Shown here piece by piece: positions 17,277-25,052 of a DNA stretch of 26,883 bases. Below the pieces are notes generated by a model that was given only the letters and a program-made list of their open reading frames with translations, had not been told where the DNA came from and did no database searches. The DNA comes from Pigoraptor vietnamica. Lineage: Eukaryota; Opisthokonta; Filasterea. Every line of letters begins with the position of its first letter. The first letter of the stretch is position 1. The stretch covers positions 1-26,883 of the forward strand of contig CALSCQ010000501.1 of NCBI GenBank assembly GCA_943704525.1, in the 5' to 3' direction. A program made the position numbers and the translations under genes.

Positions 17277-17744
17277 TTTGGCGCGGGCGCGCGCGAATGG
17301 GCGACGTGGCGCGAATGGCTGTGGCTTTTGCGGTTGTCCCGAGACGCGTTGCTGTGCGTGCGTGGCAGGGCACCAGGGGCGGTGGTCGCGTGACGTGGCG
17401 CTTGTGCGTCAGGACTGCACCCGCAGAAACCGCGAGGCGGAGGGATCGAAGGGCGACGAAGGCGAAGACACGTACGGACACCTGGCGAAGGTTATCCGTT
17501 GGGGTGTATGAGGGCGGTGCTTGTGCGACGAAGTCCAACAGCGAAGTCTGTCTCGCACAGCGCGCCTTCTGCGTGACATCGCCCGCGCCAAATTCACTAT
17601 GGAAATTCCCAGTCTGATTGGCCCGCGAAGTTACTCATTATCCGCGAAGGATAACCCCCGGTATCCATAGAAAATCCATAGATAACGCGGATAACAACGA
17701 TAATTAACATCTACTTAATTGGAGTTACTTTTCGCCCGGATAAT
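17277..17744. promoter_or_regulatory. Candidate regulatory block: inverted E2F-like pair, CCAAT box, GATAA cluster
   Basis: TTTGGCGCGGG at 17277-17287 and its exact reverse complement at 17582-17592 match the E2F/DP consensus TTTSSCGC. A reverse CCAAT box (ATTGG) is at 17617-17621. From 17638 to 17744 there are six GATAA cores: TTATCC and GGATAA as a perfect inverted pair (17638-17654), GATAAC at 17681 and 17690, GATAAT at about 17700 and 17739. ATCCATAG is also repeated at 17663 and 17674. The kinase start lies about 440 bases downstream, and RAB3GAP1 starts about 980 bases away on the other side. Function is inferred from motif density only. Confidence 0.45.
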
Positions 17745-18184
17745 TCTTCGCCGGTCGGTGGTTCGGTGGGAGGTCGCCGACTTGAGCAGCGCCGCCTTTT
17801 GTTCCCCTTTTTCAAAGAATTTCAAATTACCGCACCCGGGGCACTCGATCAAAGTCACGGCCACGTCACTGTCAGCTGTGAATTTGTTAACTATGGGGCC
17901 GGCCATAGTGACTGGGCGATGACAGGGCTCGCGGTCATCACAGTCACCGGGTGTGTAACGCACAGCGACTGAGACAAGGACGCCACGCACGCACGCGCGG
18001 ACACGAAGGAACGGCAGTGGATTGGTTCGTCTCGCATCGGCGAAGTTTCGTCTTTTGTCTCACACACTTTAGCGGCAGAGACAAAGCGACGCAACGTAAT
18101 CGTTCCAGTTGCCACACGAACTTCATTCCCTCCGGCGAAGAAATGACACGCTGAGCTATACGGCTACTCAACTCCAAAGCGACA

Positions 18185-19138
18185 ATGTTCATCAAGGAAG
18201 ACAAGATGCGCGAGCTATCTCTCGCAACTCCGCTCGTTGAAGCACCCTTCGGCACCATGACTGTCTCGGCGCTCTGCTCCCTCAACGACGAGGCCGTCGT
18301 GCCCGAGGCCCTCCTCCGCGCCGTCGCGCGCCCCTCCAGCGGATCTCTGACGATGATCCGCTCGCGCGGCACCGGCGGCCAAGGGCGTTGCATTCAGATG
18401 CGCGACAATCGCGAAGGCCGCGAGCTCGTCGTCAAGCAGGTTTCGCTCGAGGACGGTCTCGAGTCGTCGCGCGCCCAGGCACTGGCCCGCGAGGCCCTCG
18501 TGCTCAACTCGCTCTCGCACCCCAACATCATCCGCTCGTACGGCGTGCAACTCGAGGAGCAGAAGACGCTCGGCCTGCAGCTCGAGGTCATGGACTGCAC
18601 GCTCCGCGAGTACGTCCTGCGCGCGGGTGGGTCCCTCGACGAGGACTCGATCCGCCGGCTGCTTCGTCAGCTCCTCTCGGCGCTCGCTTACATTCACGAG
18701 AACAACGTCGTCCACCTCGACGTCAAGCCGGAGAACATCCTCATCAAGGACGGCGATCTGCGCCTCGCTGACTTTGGCCTGGCGCGCGTCTTCACCACCG
18801 CGGACCAGCGCGCGCGCGGGTCGTTCAGCGGCTCGGCCGGCACGTTCGAGTACATGGCGCCGGAGGCCGTCAAGCGCGGCGAGTATGGGATGAGCACGTG
18901 GACGGACGTGTGGGCCGTCGGGTGCGTTGCGGTGATGATGGCGACGGGCAGGAACCCGTGGGGCGACTGCGGGCTGTACCCCATGCTCCAGCGCATCGTG
19001 ACTCCCGGGTGTGCACTGCCCATTCCTCCCACGGCCAGCCCCGCCTTTGCCGCCTTCATTGCGCGGTGCCTCACGCGCGCCCCGCAGGACCGCCCGTCAG
19101 CCGCCGCGCTGCTGCAGGACCCCTTCCTCGCGCAGTAG
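18185..19138 (+). CDS. Serine/threonine protein kinase, single exon
   Basis: A 317-residue protein that is almost entirely a kinase domain after a 58-residue N-terminal segment. Catalytic features: glycine loop RGTGGQGRC (61-69), ATP-anchoring Lys84 in LVVKQV, helix-C Glu103, catalytic loop HLDVKPEN (177-184), magnesium-binding DFG (196-198), GTFEYMAPE (219-227) and structural Asp241 in TWTDVWAVGC. All residues needed for phosphotransfer are present, so it should be active. The HRD arginine is replaced by Leu178, which suggests that activation-loop phosphorylation does not work through the usual arginine pocket. The loop sequence suggests a STE- or NEK-like kinase, but I cannot place it in a family and its substrate is unknown. 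An alternative start at 18206 would remove seven residues. It is the only intronless gene here. The stop is followed by T-runs and by repeats of TTGCGT. Confidence 0.93.
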   Translation: MFIKEDKMRELSLATPLVEAPFGTMTVSALCSLNDEAVVPEALLRAVARPSSGSLTMIRSRGTGGQGRCIQMRDNREGRELVVKQVSLEDGLESSRAQALAREALVLNSLSHPNIIRSYGVQLEEQKTLGLQLEVMDCTLREYVLRAGGSLDEDSIRRLLRQLLSALAYIHENNVVHLDVKPENILIKDGDLRLADFGLARVFTTADQRARGSFSGSAGTFEYMAPEAVKRGEYGMSTWTDVWAVGCVAVMMATGRNPWGDCGLYPMLQRIVTPGCALPIPPTASPAFAAFIARCLTRAPQDRPSAAALLQDPFLAQ

Positions 19139-19341
19139 TTTTTTTTTATTTTTTGCGCGTTGCGTTGCGTCGCTTCGATTGCGTCCGCCTGCGTTGCGTC
19201 TAATTTTTTTTTCTGCTATTCGGCTTGCGTCTGCCACTCGAATGCGCTATTCTAATTCTCGGAAAGAGCTCCTATTGAGAGCCCGTGCGTTGCGTAAGAG
19301 CATCGCACTCAATGTCATAAAAAAAAAGAAATTTCTTCAAT
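19139..19341. other. Convergent 3' region of kinase and TMEM33-like gene with TTGCGT repeats
   Basis: 203 bases lie between two stops. TTGCGT occurs six times on the plus strand (19160, 19165, 19179, 19194, 19225, 19290). T-runs lie at 19138-19154 and 19204-19212, and an A-run at 19319-19327. The repeats would be in the kinase 3' untranslated region if transcription extends that far. Confidence 0.55.
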
Positions 19342-20860
19342 TCATCGCATCTCGCCAAGTGAGCTTAGGAACGTGACCACGCGGCCGTAGAATGGCCGCA
19401 CGGCAGGGGCGCGCGTAACATACTCGTCGGCCTTGAGGCGCACCACGCGAAACTGGGACTGCATGTGGGGCGACGTGAAGTAGCGCGTCCGGAGGAACAT
19501 GAAGTGGAGCGCGAGGGTGGACAGCCCCATTTGTCCCCTAGGAAGCGTAACAAGACGTCAGGAATTCGCGCGTGCTATGGCCAAAGCAGGCCAACAAGCT
19601 ATGCACGAACAGGCACGCGCACCCACAGAATGACGCCGAGCAGCATGAAGGGAAAGAGCAGTATCTCCATCAGCGCAACGCCGTCCATGGCCGCACCCGT
19701 GCGCGGCGACAGGAACGCCTGCGCCTGCGCCAGCAACCTGGGAGCGTGGTAACCGCAAGAGGTGAATACGAGCGATGCAAAGCACTGCGGCCAAGAGGGC
19801 GTCCACGTGCGCCCACACACCTGTCGGGTTGCTCTGCGCGCGCCACCTGGGCCACGATGCGCCCAAAGTCCGTCGCCGAATACACCGCGTACACGCACAG
19901 GGGTGCGAGGGCCACTGCAGACCAACGGGGCGGCTTAACAAGACGCGCAGACACACGGTGCGGCTGCGTTCCCAACAAGGCACCCACGGAGCATGGGCGG
20001 CTGCCCGAGGAACGCGATCGAGTAGATGAGGTACTGGCAGTTGGAGTCCATGAGAATGGTCGCGAGGGTTTCGCGGCTGAAGCGGATGGGCTGTCGCGGG
20101 GCAAGGCAGTTGAGCGACGCAGCGCTACTGACACGTGGCTGCACGCGCACGGCAGTCAAACAGTGCGGACAGACGCACACACACACACCCAGTGAGCCTC
20201 GTAGAGGCTGAGAGCATAGGCCAACAGAGCGCCCTTGAAGGCGCGGCGGTAGCACTCGTACGAGAAGTGGGCATCCGGCAGCATAAACACAACGTACAGC
20301 GCCGCGTTGACGAGCAGAAACACCGTCGCACCAAAGCGGGCGTACGGCACCTGCACATCGACTCATCAGCCAGGGCCCACGTCCCGCACTACATGCCATT
20401 CACAGGTCATTCTCACGCAATTCGCACGTCGTCCACACACCAGATTGTGGCGCACGTGGTCTCCCACGGAGGCATACTGTGCCGGGCTTCGGCGCTCGTG
20501 CGCGGCAGAGTGTGCGGGGCGCTGTGCGTGGGCACGTGACCCGCTGGGGGGTGCATCGGGCTCGCGATCGGGTTGCGATTGCGACTGCTGCTGCGCACTC
20601 CGCGAACTATTACCGCTGCCGTAACTGGCGGGATCGTACGCCGGATCCTGCGATGCCCAAGCACAGAGTCAGAATGCCGCCACAGCTGTCTCAGCGTCTC
20701 TTCTCGTCTCACGCACAATGTTGGCCTTGTACCAGCGGCGCTGGAGGCGAAGGAGGGCGTCGGGGGATGGACCCGCGCCGGCAAACTCCAGCGAGCCCAG
20801 GTACGCCCGCCATCGCTCGTCGGCATCGAAGGGGAACGCGTGCACGGGGTCGTCGCCCAT
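19342..20860 (-). CDS. TMEM33: TMEM33/Pom33-family ER and nuclear-envelope membrane protein
   Basis: TMEM33 (yeast Pom33/Per33) is a polytopic ER protein that shapes tubules and sits near nuclear pores. Minus-strand exons 20860-20717, 20647-20441, 20350-20189, 20090-19988, 19914-19821, 19737-19627 and 19537-19342 join into 338 residues. Human TMEM33 is 247 residues. Shared landmarks are FSRETLATILMDSNCQYLIY (human SRAFLAQALLEDSCHYLLYS), a hydrophobic CVYAVYSATDFG segment, EILLFPFMLLGVIL, and FMFLRTRYFTSPHMQSQFR before the C-terminus. About five membrane segments are visible. The extra N-terminus has RWRAYLGSLEF, LLRLQRRWYKANIDPAYDP and a Gln/Ser/Pro-rich linker. For exon 4 an alternative acceptor at 20138 would add 16 residues. 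The start has a perfect Kozak context. Family assignment is from memory of the human sequence and is good in the second half. Confidence 0.85.
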
Positions 20861-21155
20861 GGTGGAAGGGTCTGTTGGGTGCTCCAGTGAGGAGAAAGAG
20901 CCTTTTTTCTCGTCGCAACAGTGCTGACATCACGCCTCACGTGCTTCATCACGTGACGCGGCCGATTTGCACGTGATATCACGTGAAGTACCGTCCGTTG
21001 TTGTTCAAAGGTTGAGGGCAGAGCCGGTTTGCCTATGTAATTCCCTTCGAGTCCCTCTCTCGTGTCGCCCACGTCTTCGCCAATACGGCCCACACCGTGC
21101 ATCTTTGCGTGGCGAGTCGCCCATACTTGCCGCTGCGTGCGGCGGGTGGCGGCAG
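20861..21155. promoter_or_regulatory. Bidirectional promoter with four CACGTG boxes
   Basis: 295 bases separate the TMEM33-like start (minus) from the coiled-coil start (plus). CACGTG occurs at 20938, 20950, 20970 and 20980, two of them as the 8-base palindrome TCACGTGA (20949-20956 and 20979-20986). The four lie within 48 bases, about 80-125 bases upstream of the TMEM33-like start. Such boxes are bound by bHLH factors (USF, MITF/TFEB, Cbf1 type) or bZIP G-box factors. A T-run (20902-20908) is also present. Confidence 0.65.
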
Positions 21156-23345
21156 ATGAGCGCGGCCGACCCTTGGGCGCCGAGTGCCGCCCACAGCACC
21201 GCACCTGCGCGCGTGCCCCCCGTCCCTCCGCGACCGGCGGGGCGACCGGCCCCGGGACCCGCGCCGCCACGGACGCTTGTGCCGGCCCCGTCGCCCGCGG
21301 CGCGCGGGAGCCTCGTTCCTTTTGCGGACGCGCAGGAGATTGAGGAGTTTGGCGATTTTCGCTTCAATGTGAACCTCGCGCACCACCGCGCTGCGTCCGG
21401 GGTGGACGAGTCTGCCGCGGCCGCCGCAGTGGCCGCTGTGGCTGCGGCGGGGGCGACCGAGGGCGGGGGTGGGGAGGAGGAGGAGGATGCGGGCGACATG
21501 GTGACGGTGCTCAACAACAGCGCGGCCGCGTTCGACCCCTTTGGGACGGACGACGTGCAGGAGGACGGAGATGCGGACGCGCGCCGCACGTCGTATGGCG
21601 GGGACTTGAGCAAGGGCACGGCGCTCATGGTGACGGCAGACGCGGCCGAGTGGGCAGCGGACGGGCCGCCGCCGGCCGGGTGTGAGTCGTGCACGCGGCT
21701 GTACGACCGCCTCAAGGAGGCGCGCGCGGGCCACGCACGCGATGTGTCGGCTCTGAACGCGGAAATTGGGCGGCTGACGCAACTGCTGTCGGAGGCGATG
21801 AAGGAGATGGCGGCGGACTCGCGGCAGAGCGCGGCTGCGATAGAGCGCGTCCGGATGGACTCAGATGCGCAGCGGGCGCAGTTTGAGCGGGAGCTGGCGG
21901 CTACACGGGCGCTGCTTCACGCGCGTGAGACGGACTTGCAGGTGGGCGTGCGTTGTCATGGCTGCATTAGAATGTGTGTGCGTGTGTGCGTGTGCTTGTG
22001 TGTTTCATATGTTCAGTGCGTTGAATATGGAGTCTGTTGTGTTTGGGTAGCGGTTTGCGCCCTGACCCCAGCCGCCACACCGCAGGAGGCCATCAGTTCG
22101 GCCGAGCGCGACCGCGATATGCTGCAGGGCGGCATCGAGGCCCTCAAAATGGAGATTGTGCGCCTGCGTGCGCACCCGAGCCTGCGCTCCGCCGCTTCAC
22201 CGACGCCCAGCCCCTCTGTCTCGCGCACGCAGTCCGTCCAGTTTGTGCGGTCGCACTCGCTCAATGCCACGCCCTCCCCCGCCAAGGACGCCGCGGAATC
22301 GGAGCCGCACGCAGCGACGCCCACCCGCGATGCGGAGGCACCTGCGCGTCCGCCGCTTGTGCACACGCCATCGACGCAGTCGCTGTCGCGCCCCGAAACG
22401 GCCGCCGAATTCGAGCAGGTGGAGCGGCACCTGCGCAGTATCATCGATAAGCTCAAGCGCGGCATCGAGGCTGCCGAGGAGCGCCACCGCAACGAACTTG
22501 CGGACGCGGCGCAGAGGGAAGCCGCGCTCGAAGCAGAGTGCGCGAACCTAAGGGCGGCAGCGGCCGCGGAACGTGCTTCCGGTGCTACTGAGAGTGCGGT
22601 CCAAAGTGGCACGAGTGGGGCCCTGGACGAGACCGTACTGGCAGATTTGGCGGAGCTTGCGGAGCTGCGGCGGGAGCACGCGCAGTGTGCGGCGCAGATT
22701 GACGCCCTTGGGACACAGGTGATAGCTCTGCACGACGAAATCGCGGTGGTGACGAGGCGAGAGGCGGAGGACCGGCGGCGCGGGGAGGAGGAGCGCGCCG
22801 AGCTGGTGCACCGCTGCGAGGTGCTGACGTCGGTCGCGGAGGAGTTTGCGGAGGAGATGGGCGAGGCCAAGCTGGCGAAAGAGTCGCTGCTCGTGGCGCG
22901 CGCGAAGGGACTGCAGCAGCTCGCGATTTACGGCATGCGCTCGAAGAAGCCCGCGGCGCGCAAGAACCCGCAGCAGCGTCTCGCCGCCGAAGTCGTCACG
23001 CTTGGGCAGCGGCTGGCCGAGGCATTGGCGGACCGGCAGATCGAGGTCGCCAAGCTCACCGACACAAACCGCGCAAAGGACCACACGATCGACGATCTCC
23101 GACGGCGTATCACGGAGCTGGAAGCCGCGGCCGCACGGCACGCGCACGACGGGGCACAGGCACACGGCTCTGCGCACGGCGGCACTCACACGCGCGGGGC
23201 GCCTGCGCTTGCCCAGGCCGCGACGGCCGGTGGGCTTCGGCCGTCCCCGCAGGCGTCGTCGCTGCGGTCTTCCTCTGGGCGCATCGTGATGGAGGACCCC
23301 CTCGACCACGTTGACTTGTCGCTGGACAACTTTCGGAGGCATTGA
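21156..23345 (+). CDS. Coiled-coil protein of unknown function
   Basis: I do not recognise this protein. Exons 21156-21941 and 22086-23345 give 681 residues. Residues 1-45 are Pro/Ala-rich and disordered. Next come EIEEFGDFRFNVNLAHHR, an Ala/Gly/Glu-rich low-complexity stretch, and NNSAAAFDPFGTDDVQED. A CESC motif (near 175) precedes a first long coiled coil. A Ser/Pro/Thr linker (about 290-375) with repeated S-x-S sites looks phosphorylatable. A second coiled-coil region (about 385-640) is interrupted by a basic patch, MRSKKPAARKNPQQR. The tail ends PLDHVDLSLDNFRRH. Such architecture fits a tether, golgin-like or cytoskeletal scaffold, but that is inference. The start at 21156 is the first ATG after the promoter that gives a plausible N-terminus; the frame is open further upstream to 20967, inside the CACGTG cluster. 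The intron is 144 bases and has no in-frame stop. Confidence 0.8.
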   Translation: MSAADPWAPSAAHSTAPARVPPVPPRPAGRPAPGPAPPRTLVPAPSPAARGSLVPFADAQEIEEFGDFRFNVNLAHHRAASGVDESAAAAAVAAVAAAGATEGGGGEEEEDAGDMVTVLNNSAAAFDPFGTDDVQEDGDADARRTSYGGDLSKGTALMVTADAAEWAADGPPPAGCESCTRLYDRLKEARAGHARDVSALNAEIGRLTQLLSEAMKEMAADSRQSAAAIERVRMDSDAQRAQFERELAATRALLHARETDLQVGVRCHGCIRMCVRVCVCLCVSYVQCVEYGVCCVWVAVCALTPAATPQEAISSAERDRDMLQGGIEALKMEIVRLRAHPSLRSAASPTPSPSVSRTQSVQFVRSHSLNATPSPAKDAAESEPHAATPTRDAEAPARPPLVHTPSTQSLSRPETAAEFEQVERHLRSIIDKLKRGIEAAEERHRNELADAAQREAALEAECANLRAAAAAERASGATESAVQSGTSGALDETVLADLAELAELRREHAQCAAQIDALGTQVIALHDEIAVVTRREAEDRRRGEEERAELVHRCEVLTSVAEEFAEEMGEAKLAKESLLVARAKGLQQLAIYGMRSKKPAARKNPQQRLAAEVVTLGQRLAEALADRQIEVAKLTDTNRAKDHTIDDLRRRITELEAAAARHAHDGAQAHGSAHGGTHTRGAPALAQAATAGGLRPSPQASSLRSSSGRIVMEDPLDHVDLSLDNFRRH
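21942..22085 (+). other. In-frame, stop-free intron of the coiled-coil gene, TG-rich
   Basis: GTGGGC donor after LQ and CACCGCAG acceptor before EAISSAERD, with coiled-coil heptads running on across the join. Length is 144, a multiple of three, and the frame stays open, so unspliced RNA would add 48 Cys/Val-rich residues. The Cys-rich translation of TG repeats is unlike the flanking coiled coil, which supports removal by splicing. Confidence 0.8.
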
Positions 23346-23523
23346 GGCCGTTAAATTAAAAAGTAAATAATGATGATCAAGCGGCTTGGATGGACGTCAT
23401 TATGACGCGTCATTTTTCACTACTTCAACTCACTCGCGGCACGCACACTCAGAAGACAGTCGCACGCGCACAAAGGCACACGCACACACATTCACACACA
23501 CACGTGCACCGTATTGAGCGAAA
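23346..23523. promoter_or_regulatory. Short tandem intergenic region, YJU2 promoter, CA-rich
   Basis: 178 bases between the coiled-coil stop and the YJU2 start, both plus. The left part (GTAAATAATGATG, near 23361) is AT-rich and may carry the upstream gene's polyadenylation signal. The right part (about 23455-23510) is an irregular CA-rich tract close to the start codon, probably in the 5' untranslated region. Confidence 0.4.
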
Positions 23524-24778
23524 ATGGGTGAACGCAAGGTCCTCAACAAGTACTATCCGGTGCGTTCTTCGCTTGCTGCAGCCGTGCTGTTCATCCGCCA
23601 TGGCAAACCCCGTGCTAACAGAGCCACGCCCTCTTGCAGCCCGACTTTGATCCGGCGAAGATCCCGCGCATGCGCAAGCCGAAGGACCTGCAGTACAAGG
23701 TGCGCCTGATGGCCCCCTTCAACATGCGCTGCGTCAACTGCTACGACTACATATACAAGGGCAAGAAGTTCAACGCGATGAAGGAGACGGTCCAGGGCGA
23801 GGACTACCTCGGCATCCGCATCTTCCGCTTCTACATCAAGTGCCCAAAGTGCTCGGGCGACATCACGTTCAAGACGGACCCGCAGAAGGCAGACTACGTG
23901 TGCGAGCAGGGCGCGACGCGAAACTTTGAGCCGTGGCGACAGCGCGACGAGGCGATTGAGGCGGAGAAGAAGAAACGCGAGGAAGAGGAAGAGAACAATC
24001 CGATGAAGGCGCTGGAGAACAGGTGGGCCTGGCGCGACGACCTCGCTGTACGTATTAGACAAGCACACCCAACCACGCATCGCACACATCACACACTCCC
24101 CACACCCACCTATGAATTACAAGCGCACGGCAAATGCTTGTTCGTTGTGCTCTGGTCTTACCCCCCTATGTCGCACAGGACCCTCGACTCGAAGCGCGAG
24201 ATGGACATTCTCGACGCCCTCGAGGAGCTGAAGGACATCAACGCGCGCCACGCGGCCCTCGACCACGATGCGCTCCTCTCGCACGTCCGCACCGACGAGG
24301 GCGGCGAGCGGGCACTGCAGGCCGCCGAGGAGGAGGACGAGGCGCTCGTGCGCGCGGCGTTTGGCGAACGACAGGGCGGCGTCGTGCACCGCATCGAAGA
24401 CTCTGATTCGGACGACGCCGAGCGTCCCGCCAAGGTGAGCCATGTGTCTGTGCATTGGGAAGTGGTGGGCTCTGGTTGTGGGACTGGTTCTGTTGGCTGC
24501 GTTCGTGGCGTGGGCACTGAAATGTATCTCCCTCGCAGCGCCACAAGCCGGAGGACGTGTCGCTCGCGGCGCCGTTGCCGGTGACGGCGTTGGGATCCAA
24601 GGCCAAGTTGGCTGCGCTCGTGAAGCGACCGCAAAAGCAGGAGCCGTCTCAAAGCAAGGCGCAGGGTGCTGCGCCCGCGACCGCACCCCCGCCGGCACCA
24701 GCACCAGCGCCAGCCGCCCCAGTGGCGAAGGGCGCGCTTGGAGCTCTTCTCAGCGGCTATGGCAGTGACAGCGACTGA
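23524..24778 (+). CDS. YJU2: Pre-mRNA splicing factor YJU2 (CCDC94)
   Basis: YJU2 joins the activated spliceosome and promotes the branching (first) step by stabilising the branch helix; it is nuclear. Exons 23524-23559, 23640-24022, 24179-24434 and 24539-24778 give 304 residues, against about 320 in human. The N-terminus MGERKVLNKYYP followed by PDFDPAKIP is nearly the family consensus. Cys43/Cys46 (MRCVNC) and Cys80/Cys83 (IKCPKC) form the zinc-binding core. YIYKGKKFNAMKETVQGE, FRFYIKC, DITFKTDPQKADY and GATRNFEPWR are diagnostic. A charged helix (EKKKREEEEENNPMKALENR) is followed by a helical region, an acidic DSDSDD patch and a Pro/Ala-rich tail that ends GYGSDSD. The very short first exon of 12 codons is supported by the consensus. 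Identity is certain. Confidence 0.97.
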
Positions 24779-25052
24779 TAGCGGCGTTGGTCGACTGGAA
24801 CACACACCCAGCTATGCGCCACGTTGGACGAGTACGGCGCTGGCAAGCACGGGGCGCCAGCTACCACGGGGCTTCTCGACCGCAACAATGCGGGACATGC
24901 GACACCGAGTACGCGCGGGACGTTGCCTCCAAAGTAAACGCACCGTTTATCGAAATACGCACGCGCCGCACGTGGGTCGCCAACGCAGCCAAGCACGCGC
25001 ACAGCCCACGCAAAAAAACCGACGACTATACACTCGCCACAGCCCGCGCGGC
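24779..25052. other. Convergent 3' region of YJU2 and TM9SF
   Basis: 274 bases between two stop codons. It holds both 3' untranslated regions. No canonical AATAAA, no repeat of note and no further gene were seen. Confidence 0.5.

Larger units (their letters stand above)
16300..18184. other. 1.9-kb stretch without a recognised gene; motif clusters and short repeats
   Basis: This is the largest non-coding part of the window, between the starts of RAB3GAP1 (minus) and the kinase (plus). It is less GC-rich than the genes. It holds an imperfect direct repeat (16762 and 16798), a duplicated GA-rich block (16843 and 16904) around a 39-base dispersed repeat, an inverted pair of E2F-like motifs (17277-17287 and 17582-17592), a CCAAT box (17617-17621) and a cluster of GATAA cores (17638-17744). 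Open frames of up to 158 codons exist, such as 17141-17617, but none resembles a known protein or has family-like features. No tRNA, 5S or spliceosomal snRNA was recognised by eye. Confidence 0.6.

Noticed and set aside
17141-17617. Plus-strand frame of 158 codons with several Cys residues
   Set aside because: Its composition is Arg-rich as expected from random GC-rich sequence, it has no ordered motif, and overlapping frames on both strands are similarly long.
17715-17905. Minus-strand frame starting MAGPIVNKF with a CPGCG motif, 63 codons
   Set aside because: One CxxC is not a zinc site, the frame ends inside the GATAA cluster, and its codon use is unlike neighbouring genes. No family resemblance, so I did not list it as a gene; RNA evidence would change this.
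16300-18184. Search for tRNA, 5S rRNA, snRNA or SRP RNA in the gene-poor region
   Set aside because: No B-box (GGTTCGANTCC), no snRNA core sequence and no clear cloverleaf was found by eye. A covariance-model search would be decisive.
16300-18184. Transposon, retroelement or viral remnant as an explanation for the gene-poor region
   Set aside because: No reverse transcriptase, transposase, integrase or capsid-like frame and no long terminal repeats were seen; only short direct repeats are present.
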